Part shown: in pieces, positions 34,252 through 48,013 of the stretch
How positions within the stretch are numbered: position 1 is the stretch's first letter
How the letters are laid out: each line of letters begins with the position of its first letter
Source of the DNA: Formicarius rufipectus
Lineage: Eukaryota; Chordata; Aves; Passeriformes; Formicariidae
Assembly: GCA_013399695.1 (NCBI GenBank)
Contig: VXAU01002075.1
Span: 783,306-847,305, forward strand
Direction: 5' to 3'
Length of the DNA stretch: 64,000 bases
Program-made: the position numbers and the translations under genes
The notes under the pieces: generated by a model
The model's input: only the letters and a program-made list of their open reading frames with translations
Told to the model about the DNA's origin: nothing
Databases searched by the model: none

Positions 34252-37200
34252 GTACAGACTGGCATCTTTCCCCAGACAGGTGGAACAGGGTACATGCTGC
34301 TGGTTCCTGTAAGGTTTGGCACCCAGGCTGTGTGTGTGGCAGATGGTTCCTCCGTGATGTATCCTTGGTGTAACACTGGTCTGTGCTGGACGGGTGAAAT
34401 TGCCGCAAAATATGGGATTAACCTAAGTGAAATCTTCACAAGCTGTACATGCATAGAGGAGGTGAAGGGGAAGTGGCTCTGATGTTCATGCTGGGCTTGT
34501 ACAAGAGATGTGCCCAAATAAAACATGGGACCTGTAGCATGAACGCTGATCCTTTCTCAGTGAACCAGAAGACAGGACCTTAGCCACTGGAAATTGCTGT
34601 ATCTCCACTGGCAGACACTGTCACTCCAGAATTAGCCCCAATGCCTTCGTTAGCAGAAGGAAAACCCGAAATATCCACTAAGGTATGAAAGAATGTCTAG
34701 ATCCAAACCATCTACACAGTACAAAACTTCTGAGAGTGTAAGAATAGACTAGATCATGTCAGTGTCTAGGGCAAAGTGTCCCAGGTTTGTTATCTCTTCA
34801 TATGAGGCCTCTAGGGTTGTAGGATTGCAGCTTCAAGGTCCCTAGAAAGCTATCTGGCTCCTTGTCTTCTCTGCTGCAGGGTCAAACACCCCTCTAACTC
34901 AACTTTATCTACCTTATTTTAAAGTCTTTCACTGGTGGGATGATCACAGCCTCCTACCACAATCTGTTCTCTCTTTGCTGTTAGGGAGTTTTACCTTGTG
35001 TCTACCCTCACCCACCAACAGAATAGCTGAATAGAAGGTCATTATTTCTTGTCTCAGTCATCACAGGCGAGGAAAGCAGATGATCCCTTTTTCCTGGCTG
35101 GTTTGCATGCTTTGTGTCCATTTTTCCTTGACATTAAATTAGAGTGGAGCTGAAGAATGATACTGAAGGGAGGAGAGGAAAATAAAACTGTTAGGTAAAC
35201 AGCCTGAATAGAGGTAACAGTTGTTTTGTAATTCACTGGCATTACACCTTCCTTGTCTCTTGAAGGGACTTGATAACATGAAAGAAGAGCATCTGGCTAG
35301 TGCAGAGAAATTCTATAGAAAACCAGAACTTCATAGCTGAGTCACCTCATCTTGTGCAGTGATATTTTCCCCTTTGGAGTAATGGAAGAGCTTGGAAAAC
35401 TTGGCACAGTATTGCTCTGCACTGTGACAGGGACACACTGGAGCCATCTGCAGCTCTGAGAGGGGCTGTGCCTGGAGATACCAGGTGGTGCAGGGCTGGA
35501 GGACCTTGGCCCTGCTGCCTTCATGGTGGGTACACATCCCAGCTAGTTTTCCCTACAGAAGAATGGGTGCAGAAGGATCCTGAGCTGGTGCCTGGTTTGG
35601 CATACTTCTGTAGCTGTGTAGTAAATCACCTGGAGTGTGGGAAGAGCTGTGGGAGTACCAGGAGAGAAGAGTGAGCCAGCTGCATTTGGATGTAAACTGT
35701 TATTGTGCCCTTTAATGTCAGTGATGTGTTGCTCACACTGTAAATCACTCAAACTGTGGAGGTTGGGTGGTATTGTCTGTGTGAACTGAACAGCACTTGT
35801 CCCATTCAAAGTCTTCCATCCTCTGATGAGATGACAAATGGAAGGTGACCATGACATCAGCAGTGGTTGCTGGTGCTGGACCACCTGAGGTTAAGTCTTT
35901 GCAGGAACTGTTCTTTAAAATGTTTTGAAGCCTCTCCAAAGCCATGTGTAAATACACATTAAAAAATGTAAACCAGCCTTACTAATTAATCCTCTGACAA
36001 AAGTGATTAAGCACTTCAGTCCTGTGAATGAAATCTCACTCTACTTAATCTGCACTGTTTTAAACAAATGTTGATAAGCGAACTTGATCCAGGAAATCAC
36101 AGAGAAGTTGTTCCCGTAAAATGTGTTGAACCTTGGTGCCCTTCTAAGCAAATAACTAAGAGTTGTTCTCCCTCCTTCAGGGTGATCACTTGAGTAAGTG
36201 AGAACATGCAGAATTTTGGTATTTTTCATTCCCAGGAGCTGTGTCTGGGGTTGGAATTTAATGGTTTCTGAAGATGAAGAAATATTTCTTGACCTTTATG
36301 TATTTGCTCTTTCATCCAGGCTACTTTGCAGCTTGGAAAGGTCAATTTAAATCAGACTGCCATGAAGTGGCTGTTAACTGATCAGAATATCTTCTCTGAT
36401 ATCACCATTGAAAGAAATGTCTCAGTTATGATGGCCACTTAAAAGGGATGAATATTTAGATTAGTGGGAGCAGAAATCTTTGTTCAAGCCGTGCACGCTC
36501 TCTCTTTTGTTGGAGCAGATTTTCTTCAGGTGTTGGTCTGTCCCTACATGAATTCCTTTATTGGGCTGGTGTTATTCATTAGGCAGTGACAGGCAGGTTT
36601 ATATGGGAGAAATCCTGTTAAAAGGAATGTTTATTCTCAACAGAATTTCACAAGAAAATCCTCTGACTGGACTGAGCTGGGTTGCATGCGGAGTTCTCAT
36701 AGAGCCCTGTAGCTGGAAAGAGTCTGTCCCAAATTACTTATTTTTCCACTTCAAAGGAGAGTCCCCAAGAATTGCTTTCCCCATGTTTGTCTCTTATGGT
36801 TCTGACCACAGTAAATGCTTTCCACTTACACCAGACAGGGTGGTCAGAACTGGAGGTAAGGGAATGTTTCAAGCTGTCGATTTAGTATTGGCAGCGATTT
36901 ACAGGATGGTTTTGACAGTTGTTCTGCTTTAGTTCCATTTTCTGGATACAAAACCACTGTGACAGCAATAGAAGTGGCTAGATTTTTTTTTTCCCTCTAA
37001 AAATGAAAGTCTTTGTGACTAAGTCCAGGGTTTTTTTCTCCAGTGCGACCTCTTTACATCTCCCTGTCAATGGCCATGACAGTTCAGTGGTAGATTGCAG
37101 ATGGGTGTGTGAACAACTACACAGGTCCCGTGGATAGTTTTCATTCCCTTTGCAACAAGTTTCACGTGTGAAAACGATGTGATCCCCGTGTCTGGATGTG

Positions 37201-38012
37201 AACTAGCCCCAAATGTACCATTTTCTACTTCAGCCTGCTTTTCCCAACTCCTGCAATAGGGTTTGAGTAACTTACCCTCCCCCGGAAGAAGAGAAACCCT
37301 GGTGAGGGTTTGCTCCCAGTGCCACCCAGAGTCTCGCTGCTCATTCTGTTCCTGCTCCCTGCTGGGACTGAACATGCAGAGGTTCTGGCCTGCCCTCCCT
37401 CCTCTCCCTGGGCAGGGACCAGTTTCAGGACAGGGATAGGCAATGGCTGAGTTAAACAAGCATTTTCTTAGGAGTTTCAGCAAATAATGGTGCTAGTTAA
37501 ACCAGGTTAAGTGCCAGGAGGAGAAAAAAGAGAATTTTCTTACCACGTTGTGTGTGCATACGTCTGAAGTGAGTGAGTGAATTCTGCATTGTGGCTGACA
37601 ACAGTTGAGTCCACGTGCAGGCTAAATCATAAAGGAGTTGGTTTATCCATACATACAAAAACAATGGTCTGCTTTACTTTAACAGGGTAAATGACATTGA
37701 ATTGATAATGGGATTAATTTTGCCCTCTGCAGTGGCACTTCTGTCATTGTGGAGCTTGTGCATGAGAAGTGGTTGCTTTCCAAGCCACTAAGATGCCCAT
37801 CAGCCCTGAACTAATTGAGAAAGTCGTGTTCACCTCCCATCACTCTGCTCCTACCTTTGCTGTGTTTCTGTGTGCAGTTTATATTCCGTCTCCTTTTGGT
37901 ACAAAATCAGACTTGAAAACTCAGTGATGCAAACTGTGCAAATGAAATAACCTTGAAATGAGGTTTATAAGGAAGAACTCACATCCTCCCTTGTTGCTAT
38001 GGTTACTTACAG
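34252..38012. other. Intron
   Basis: Phase 2 intron of 3761 bases, ending TTACTTACAG. No recognisable feature was found. Confidence 0.85.
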
Positions 38013-38140
38013 CCGCTCCCCGAGTCAGAATGGCTCCATCATCAGCAATGGGTCGGGAAAGCCCAGCTCTGGTCGGAGCTCCCTCCAGAAAGTGATGGCA
38101 CCACAAAAAGTGGCAAAAGAGGAAGGAAGGAAAAGAAACG
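38013..38140 (+). CDS. KIAA1549L: KIAA1549L exon: Ser-rich basic cytoplasmic segment
   Basis: The exon encodes residues 457-499: SRSPSQNGSIISNGSGKPSS, then GRSSLQKVMAPQKV and AKEEGRKRN. It enters in phase 2, so its first codon is split AG|C, and leaves in phase 1 at AACG|GTGAGA. Ser-Pro and Arg-x-x-Ser sites suggest phosphorylation. KVMAPQ holds the first in-frame methionine downstream of the membrane exon, so any tail-only transcript could start translation here. Confidence 0.92.
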
Positions 38141-41100
38141 GTGAGAAGTGTCTCTTGATGAAAGCTGCTTGTGGTCATTCCCACAGCCATATCCACACTT
38201 CTTGCACCCTCAGCAGTGCTTGGGCATTTGATGTGTGGAATTGCTCTGTTGGGTTTTTTCTTTCTCCTTTACTGCTATAGCTGTTTCTCCAGCTCCCATG
38301 AAACAGTGTGGTGTTCGCTCTTTGTGGGGGCCTTTGCAAATTTTGTCTCTTTTTTTCTTTTTTTTCCATTTCGTTTTTTTCTTGACATACCAATAAACTA
38401 ATGAGGTGTGATGCTGGATATGTAAGTGGACAGGGTTTACAGCTTTTTTATTGTGTAGAGCCCTAAGATATTAATTTCCACTGCTGCTGTTGCTAAGCAG
38501 GCCCAGATCTGATGAAGACTAATTCATTAGGTAAAAATGAATTTGAGAAAGTGTGAAGCATCCAATGCTTTGTCTTTCAATCTCTCACCATCCCTGGCAC
38601 GCCTGTTGGTTAATAACACTTAGTGGCAGCTTTTCCTGCTGCACCCTGGGTGTTACACTGGGTGTTCCTTACAAAAGCTTGGTTGATAGTAGTGACCTTA
38701 TGACTTGAGATGTATCAGGGACATCTGATGAGAGTAGAATTTGATCCCCTTTCTTCCTTGCTTTCCTTTTTTATGCCTCTCTGTTTATTTCTCCTCGGTT
38801 ACATCTTTGCTCCCATAGCTATGAATAGAAAACAGTGGCTAACAGGTTCTAAGTTTCAAGGTGTTTAGTTATTTTTCACTGTCTCTCATATAGCTCATTT
38901 TACAAGCCAACAATGTTCATGGTTTTCAGAGTTAAAAGCTGTAATTTATGCTGTCTTTTTTCTAACCTACCCAGGGAAGCCAGTATTCAAAACCAGTGCC
39001 AAGTGATGTTTACTGTTGTAGGCAAAATAGTGAAGGTACTTTTTGGTTTGTTTTGTTAGGTTTTAAATCTTCAAAGAAAATTGGTAAGAGCTCAGAATTT
39101 TTTGTTAAAGAGCTGACTAACACTTAACATCTTTTTTTCTGATCTGGACTGTGGTGCCTTTCTAGGATATACACAAACTACTTAAATCTTCAATGTAGTA
39201 TAGTGAAATACTGACCCTTTTTTATATCTTAATTTCATTAGAATTTTAGCTGCAATTTTATTTGATAGGAGTGAACTATGCATTTTTCAAATTATGCAGG
39301 AAAATAAAAAACTGCTTTATTTATGTGTTTATTTTACCTTCTCTCTTCTCTTCTGAAGTGAAAAAAAGCCTGAATAATGATGTTACTTAACAGCTAAATG
39401 ATTTCAAGTCCTTTGGCCTTAGGAAAGACTTACTTAGAGTATACTTCTTTCATGTTATGGGTTTTTACCACACCACACACAGTTCCTACTGTGTGCTGTA
39501 GGCACCTGAGCTCCTGTGTGAGAAAGGAGGAACAGTATTTACCCATTTAAGAAGTACTAGTACTACATAGGTACAAAATATGAAACAGGTTGTTTCTGTC
39601 TGAGTGTTCTGGCTTTGGAGGACCCTGTGCACAAGACACGTCATCTACAGAACCCTTCTGGCAGAGGCTTCAGCTGCTTCTGGATGAACTTCCTTCAGTT
39701 GACTGCTATGGCTCTGCAAAAGGTCACCTGGTGTTTTCCAGGCACAGATGGGAAAGGGAATAAATATCTTGTTCCCTGGTAAAGAGCTGGTGACTTTTTA
39801 GCAGTAGGCATATCTTTTAAGATATGTTTAGGAGAGTTTTCTCAAACAACCCTTTCAGAACAGCTTCATGGGAGATGAAATGACCTTCCCTTATCAGAAT
39901 AATGGAGTTGTGTGATCCTGAATGCCTACTGAAGTTGAAATTGAAACACAAAAAATCAAGGCACCAATTACTTCTATTCACAGAGCCTACACTTATTTCC
40001 CCGGTGCTGATTACAAAACTGTTGTCATCTCTGCCAGTTTGCTCTTCTGCTGGGTTTTATCTTTAATGCAGTGTGATTAGTCTGCATCTAATGTGTTGGC
40101 TGTTTTCCCATCCAGTTTAAGAAAGAAGCAGCTTTTGTCCCAGCTGTTTTCCTGAGCCTGCTCCAGCTCTCCAGCCTGGCTGTGGGCTCACGGCTCCAGT
40201 GCGCCTGTCGGCAAAAGCAGCAGCATATTTGCTTCTCTGAAAAGCAGCATCTTCATACTGGAATGAATCCCTTGATGGTCACATGTTTGATTTGGGGACT
40301 CCAAGTTAGAATGGCTCATTAGTTGCCATAGTTACAGACCAATTTTAGATTCTATTTCTTGCTGACATTTAGTTACAGGGAAAAATGACAGCACTGGATG
40401 TTACCTCGGTACGTAAATTCGATGTGGCTTGTATCAAAATTGACTCCAAATGGAGTGTGTCAGGGCTGAGAGTGAACAATGTGAAACCAGCATGGACTGA
40501 CAGACTTGGCTTCAGGACCTCGTGTTTTTGAGGATCAGGAGGACTCTTCAGCTGGGCATTATTTCTACAGAAAACACGGACTAAAATATCTGCTTGTACC
40601 AAACAGTGTAAGATAACTGTAAGATAACTGCATGTTGGAGAACACTTAGTCTTATACTAATATGAAGTTTCCTTTCTAAAAGTTGGTGAGTTGTGCTTTT
40701 GTTAACTTCAGGCACTTTAAAAAATTAAAACCTTTCTTTAAAGAAAAAAAAAAGTGGCCAATTATATATGTTAGAGGAATGTAATATGAACGAATCAGCC
40801 AAGAGAGGTATTGACAGTTTCCAGGATGGGTTTGTTAGAGAGCATGGAAGAGAACAACAGGATATTTTCACTTTCATCTGTCATTTTATCAGGCCAAACA
40901 TCATCCAGGGAGAAGCAGAGGGCTGAACCCACTCATACTTAAAGAACTAAAGTAGCCTACAGTATAAGCTTTCCTTTTACCATCTCTTCACAAAATGAAG
41001 CCAAGGAAATTTGTATAGGTTGTTTTTCCAACCTTTAAGTGTTTGATCTTGCAACCTTCCCATTAGCATCTTTGGGAGAGGGGGATTGCTTGGGGTTTTT

Positions 41101-44100
41101 TTGAGAAGAACAAAAGCTTTGATGTTCTGGTAGTTCTTAATGAATCATATGACTCCACCCCTTTTGGGCTAGGAACTTGTGTAGCTGAGGTCAGATTTGT
41201 ACTTGGACCTCATTATCACAGAAGGACATGTCTCACAGGTGGAGATGCATAAGCAACATTCCAAGGATTTAAACTTCTTTGTGTAAGAAACCTTCCTTTC
41301 CTCCTTCTAGGGATCCCATCTGGACCAGCTTCTCGTCTTCCAAGCATTTGGACATTGCCTTTGGAAACAGATGTAACTTTTCAGAAGCAATTCAGTCACA
41401 GCCCTTGCTCCTTTCTGAAATACCAGTCTCTAAAACTACAATTTCTTTTACCCAGGCAGAAGCTTTCTGCAGGAACAAAGTAGCAGGGAGAAAAACTTGG
41501 CATAACTATTATTGGCTTAGCTAAAATCAAAGGGATTTTTGGGTGTAGCTCAGCCAAGCTATGATACACTGCCTCCTTTATTCTACAGAAGCGTGGGCCA
41601 CGAGTTTTCACCCTGTCTGATGTGGCAGCTCAGCGTCAGAGCCTCTGAATTTCTGAGCAGTTGTCTGTAGTGACTCAAAATCATGTGTGGCAACAGCAAT
41701 GCAATCCAGTGGCAGTGATGAAGTGGCTTGCTTTGACACAGAGTTAGCTGCAGGATCTGGTGTATCCCAGCAAACATCCAGCACCATTCATCTACCTTTT
41801 CTGTGCTGGGTGGACTGAAATCAAGTCAGAGATGAAAGGGCTGCTGATTTTTGATGCTTTAGATTTGGTTTCCTAATCTAACTAGCTAATGTAGTGACTC
41901 CAGAGGGTCATGGCCAGCTGGGATAGATCTGCTCCAGAGGTACTTGCCTTTCTCTCAGTAAGAAAAGAGCCCTGTCAACTGCATTGGACCATATGTGGAG
42001 GTTTGAAGAGAGATGATTCCCATTTGTGATGTCTGTGTCTATGAAAGGCTCAGAAATGGAGTTCTGGGAAGAATTCGTGGTGTGGAGAGGAGAGTCTGTT
42101 CTTTTAATCATTCATTCCCTTATCCTGAAGCATTAGCTTCATTTGCCTCAGGAAGGGTGTTAAGTTGAGATCTTGATCTAACTCTTCACCCCATCACTAT
42201 GAACTCCTAGGCTTTTTGGGGTAATTTACTGACATTTAACCATAAGGGGTTAAAGATCTCCAAGAGTAAACAAAATCCCTTTGTTCAGCCGTGTATTGGC
42301 ACTAGTTACTATTCTCTATGAGTCTCTCAGATGCTTTACACATTGATTCTATTTTTTCCCCTCCAAAGATTTCAGCTTGTGTGACACAACCTAGTATTTC
42401 CCCATAAAGTTTCAATTTCTTCCACTACTTTTTTTTTGTTGTTATTGTTGCTTACTTGCTTTAAATATTGACAGCACTGTGACCCTGCTAGCATCCAGCT
42501 GGTGACAGTGAACCTTTTGTTTCCTTAGACTTAGTCAATACCATTTCCTGCTGCTTTCTCTACTTGGTTTTGGTTTGCAAGAGGCAGCCAAGCGTTATAA
42601 CCTATTCTGTGAACTTCTGAGCCTCTGCACACTCCTACAAAACAAAAGGTACTAGTGCTCCACTGCCTTTTCCCCCAGAGACAGAGTGGGAGGAGAACAG
42701 ACCTCCAGGTTGTCCTTACAGTGTGAGTAGGATCACCCAAGTGTTGTGTTCACAGGCGTGGTGGGACTTGCACAGAGTAGGTGGAAAATACTTTCTCCTT
42801 GGCTTCTTTTAGGTCAGCACAGCTAACCCAACTTGCCTTTATTTATTTTTTTAAATTTCTGAGCCAGTCTTCCTGATTGCTTTTCTCATGGCAAGAAAAT
42901 ACTCCAGACAGTGTTGCTCAGTTGCCTGATGCAGCAGACCACTGAAGCATCTGGGATCTGCAAGTGGTTGCACAATTAAGTATTTCTCCATTCACATCTG
43001 CCTTCCCCTCTGGGTGAGCTTTACTCTGCCACTGATGGAGTCTGACAGCAGTTTCCATCCAAGCAACAGTTTGAAGAACATGTAGATGTTCATGCCATCA
43101 GATCCAGGGGCGGTCTGGATGGTCATGATTTTTCACTGCTATGTCAGCAGTGAAGAAGGCAAACACTTGTGTTGTGCAAACAGAAAAGGATTTCTGCAAA
43201 TGTTTTTAAAGCTCCTAGAGCACTACTTTCTCAAAAAACTGCCTTATGCCTTCCCTATCTTCCTTGTATAGTCATCATCCTTGTCAGTTAAATAATTTTC
43301 TTTTTTAGTTATTGGACATCTCTAGGATGGACTTACAGAAGTGCCAGCCAAGAAAAGGATCTGATGGATTTGCTGAAAATGTTATGAAATACATGGTCTT
43401 TTTAAATTGACTTTGGTATTTAAATAGATGAGGCAGATGTAGTTGAAGACATAACCACAGAGAGATATATCCTTGTTTCTGCTTATAAGGACAGGAAACC
43501 TTCATAGAAACAGTATGAAACAAGCAGCTAAGAGATAAGTAGACACCCCATGTATACAGTTTCATAGAAAACCTGCAAAGTCCAATTTAGAGATCTCAAA
43601 CCACCTGCTCAGGTGACTCCTACTTCAGGGACCCAGGCAAACCCATCACCTAGAATCTGGCAGAACTTTTCATGTAAGGAAATATTCTCCAGGTGGAATC
43701 ATGAGCTGCTTCCGTTATTCTGTAAGATGTCTGCTTCTGAAAATATAATATTTGTGCTGTTTGTGAAAGGCTTAGAATTGCACTGTCTTGCAATTGGGTG
43801 TATATGGAAGCAGTATCTTAGAGAGAGGTATTTCTACCCCGAGTAGGTTCAGATATTTATGTTAGGAAACTTGTATTTTACTTATAGGCCTATAAACTCC
43901 TTCAGAAACAAAAGTTTCTTTATTGCTAAGAGGTCGTGTTCCTCCTTTTCTGGAGATAATCAACTGACCAATGGAATGACTTGGATGATGTAGAAATTGT
44001 ATAATTTTTTTTTTCCAGAGAGATTTTTCTAAAATGAAAATAATATCCCCATCATTGAATTGCATGCAGGAGTCAGGATTTCTGTTTGAAATATTGATAC

Positions 44101-47100
44101 CTGGGCTCTTTCACAAGGAGCTATTCTTTTTATCAAACTGTAAGTATTCTCTATAGGTATGGTTGCAATGTTTGCCTTCCCTTCATGGAAAATAAATCTG
44201 AAAATTTGGAATACTTCATTGAATGACCTAAGAAAAGGCAGAGCACATCCACCTACTTGCAAGTGTTTCCCAGGTTTTGGCTTTATGCATTTTATACAAT
44301 TGGCATTGTTCTTTTCCTGAGGATTCCAAAGTCTGCCAAATGGTTGCTTTTGAGCAGGACAACACACATATTGCTTGTTAAGTGTTTTGCTGTGAGGTTA
44401 ACCTGACTCACAGGTAATTTAAATGTTCTTTTTTTTTTTNCCAAGTATTTCAGCCCCTTTTTTCTCTTCCAACATATTTTCATGGGGGAGAGAGGAAGAG
44501 AGACAAGGTAGAGGGAGAGGAGAGAAGAAATCTCCTATGGCCTTCGTTGAAGTCTTTGGCTGACAAAAGCATAACTTCCAGGGTTTTTACTATAAATTAA
44601 AAAGTAAATAAAAATCGAACACTTCACCTGTCGATGTTTTAACCATCCAGAGCTGCAGTTCCACAGCCACTTTCCTGCGGGACCAGTGTCACGAGTGGGT
44701 AGCACCACCTGCTGGCACTGCCGGCTGGGAATAGCTCAGAGCTGCAGGGAAATGGGAGGATAGCAGCCCTGAGGCAGCGTGCATCCAGCAGATCATGTGC
44801 ACTCGTAGCTGAAGTGGTGTGGAGATGAAGCTTCAGTGATGGTCCTGCTCTTCAAGGACCCAGGGCCACGCTGATCTTCACCACAACTGGCACTCGACCT
44901 GAGGAAATGATTGCTCTGGATGCGTCTTCACGTGCTTCAGTCACAGAAAGATTAGGAGGAGTAATTCAGCCTCGATGGATGATGTGGCATGAGATGTTTC
45001 AGAGAAGGGAAATTGCTGTTAAGTAGGTGATTAAGTTGGGTTTTGCCCTTTTCTGAACTTTCAAGTCTCGCTCTCTGTGCACACTCAAGCATGAGTAAAA
45101 CAGCGACTGCACAAGAATGTTGGAATGCATCTGTTTAAAAACAGAGATTAAACCCATCCCTTTAAATCTGTGTTGCCAACTATAATGAGCCAGGGTGCTC
45201 ATTGAATGACTATAAAGGATATCTGGAGTTTCCCCTCCTGGTCAGTAGCTTGCCCAGCTGAGGCGCTGGGATGAGTGGACTGGCCCAGGGCAGGGATACA
45301 CAGCAAAAACAAGCACTCCATGACTCTCCCTTTCCTCTGAAATCCCTTTGGTTTGTTTTTCAGAGTTTGTAGGTTGCTGTAGTTCTATCATGTTATAAAT
45401 GCTTGCTGTAAATTCTCTCAGAAAGAACTGGCTAGGAGCAAACAATAAAATTCCCACTGTCCTTGCTGTGGTTCGTTGCCACTACAGATTATAACAGTGT
45501 GCCAGTAACTGCAGATCACAGGCTCTTTATCACTTACCAGTGAAAAATAAAGGGCAATGGGATAAAAAACTGCTTTTATATTATAAATGCCAATTAATGA
45601 ACAAGTGCTAAGCTGAGGTGGAATAGAATTCCGATTTCTACTCCTGTTTGGCTTTCATTTCCTTGCCAACAGCAGTGCAGTAGGTGCAGAAGATGTGCAG
45701 GAGGGTGCTCTGTGGTGTTCGTGTTCCACATCAGAAGTAGATGTCATCTGTGATTTCTGATTGTTTTTACCCTTTTTTTTTTCTTTAAAAAGTTTTTAAA
45801 CAAGGGGAATTCTGTTTCACTAAGCAAAACTGTTGGTTTCTGCTCTTGAAACAAGGACTGAGGAGACAAGCAGTGCACCTGTAGCTAGCCGTGCTCTCTG
45901 TGGGTGCTGGGCACCACTGCTGAGGTCTCAGCAAGTGCAGCCCTTCTGGAACACTGGGGTGGACACACAACTCTGCTTCTTGGTGGATTTTGCTTAAGCA
46001 GGGTGTGCAGAGGATGTTTGGAAAGAATCATGTTTTTTGGGTTGATGCTTAGCCAGGGATTTTGGGCATGCCTGACTCAGGCAAATGCCAAAACGGGCGG
46101 CCAAAGAGAAGGGATTCCACGATGGGATTCCACAGTTTCATGACACTTGGACTGCTGATCAGATCCTATCCAGGCTCACTTGAGCTGTAATCATCAAGAC
46201 AGACCATCTTCGTTGGTTGGGTCACAACAGAAGTACTTTGTTAGGGTAGTGTGGAGGTTTCAACAGAGAATTACACAGAAGACTCAACTTCCAGAACCGC
46301 ATCTGACAACTCACATGAGAACTGGTTCAAAATTCCCTCGGGGAAGAGCATCCATGTTTCACTCATTGTAATGTGAATTCCTTCCTGTTCCCATGCGGTC
46401 TGGGACAGACAAGGATCTCTTCATACCAGGTTCTGCTGGTGTATTGTCCTGGAGGTGTGGTGGTCAGGAGCAGTCCAGCAGCTCTTCCCACTGAGCCGGG
46501 CTTGTGATCCGCCTGCTCTGCTGCACACACGGATTTAGTGTTGGAACAACCCCAGGAGGGACAAGGGGATTTCAGACCCACTCCAGGTTCTGTCCTGTTT
46601 GGACAGTTCTGTGGAGCTAGAGGGACAATATTTACTGACAGAGTGATTTAACCCGTGTGTTACTCAAAAGCTCAAGCAGTGCCAGCCCCAGTTCACGCTG
46701 AGCACAGACAGGAAGGCAATGAACTTACTCAGTGGGTTCATCTTTTACATTACTGCTGTCAAATATTTTCTTACAAAATCGTTGACTGTCTAAACTGCTG
46801 AGTTTATACAAGTCCATTGTAATTTGTGCAGTGATTAAATATTAAACCAGAGTGTATTTTCAGAGGAAATAAATTTAGAGCAGGCCACTTTGTTCTTTAG
46901 CAGAGGATCTCTGCTCCTGTCAGTTAGGAGATGGAGCAAACATTCTTCCCTCTAATAGCCTAATTATTCAAAAATGTTTGCAAGGATCTCTTTGTAGAAT
47001 TTGTACTCTTGGTTTAGTGTCATTCTTTCATTTCAAAATGAGGATAAGAGGTTTTAGATTCTACAGCTGACAAGGTGATGCAGGTTTACAAATAGACTTT

Positions 47101-47834
47101 TAAGGATAGAGGGCCCAATTGCATGTGAAAGAATTCTCCATTTATATAGAAACCTAAAATTAAAGATGCTTTGCCATGCCATTTAATTTACAGATTTACA
47201 GAAACCTTTTTCTGCCTCTTAAGAAATTTTAACTGTTTATAGACTTCTGAGATACTGCCTTGCAAAGCAAAAAAATAACAGAAAATTGGATGCTATGAGT
47301 TTCTTAATCCCATTTTAATACACATCAGTAATACTTTTATTTTAATAGATGGTGCTTTCAGCAGGAATAACTTTTGAAGAATAAACCTGCTTATTTTAAC
47401 AAATTTTGAGTGTGCTCTTACAGTGTAAGACAGGAAAAAAGCTGCACTCTTGGGTTAGTTCAGGTGTAACTGCTGATGGCCTGGCACGTGAGGACTTGTG
47501 TCTTTTTCCATGTGAAATGTAGGAAACCATGTACTTTAACTTTCATTATAATTTTCATACAATTTTCTGTTTCATTCTTCTCCTTTTTCTTTTCCATCTT
47601 ATTAGTGCAAATTGGAAATCAACCTTCTTTGGAGAAGTGACAGATAATTCTTTGAATACATAACATTTTCTGTGATCTAGTGGCGTGTTTTATCCAGTGT
47701 AGAGGTCTCTCAAGTCTGCACCTCGAGTGCACTGAGCACATCATTAATCTAAAGCATGTACTTGCTTGACTTTCACCTTGAACTGCAGCAAAACTATCTG
47801 TGTCTTTATGCTGAATAAGTTTGATGTGCTTTAG
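38141..47834. other. Largest intron in the window (9.7 kb)
   Basis: Phase 1 intron of 9694 bases. It contains a tandem 11-base duplication at 40608-40629, a 10-base direct repeat at 46111-46133 and an ambiguous base at 44440 after a T-run. The open frames inside have no splice or similarity support. No RNA gene or clear mobile element is seen. Confidence 0.75.
40608..40629 (+). repeat. Tandem duplication, 11 bases x 2
   Basis: GTAAGATAACT is repeated twice without change. It is a minor intronic slippage product. Confidence 0.8.
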
Positions 47835-48013
47835 TGCCCGTGAGTGATGAAGAGGAGGGAGGCATTCTCTTTGATAACATTGCCAAATCCGCTGTGGACC
47901 CCTTCGACACCTCTTCTGGATCAGTCCAGCTCATAGCCATCAAACCCGTGGCCTTGCCTGCTGTTCATGCTGCCTCAGAGAGGAGCCAGGAGTCTGCCAT
48001 CATTAATGGGGAG
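47835..48013 (+). CDS. KIAA1549L: KIAA1549L exon: acidic to hydrophobic cytoplasmic segment
   Basis: The exon encodes residues 500-559, starting VPVSDEEEGGILFDNI, followed by DPFDTSSGSVQLIAIKP and ending SQESAIINGE. It enters in phase 1 (G|TG) and leaves in phase 0 at GAG|GTAAGG. Acidic residues after a serine make a casein-kinase-2-like site. SVQLIAIKP resembles KIQLIAMQP in KIAA1549, as recalled, so it is probably a shared family motif. No enzymatic motif is seen. Confidence 0.92.
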
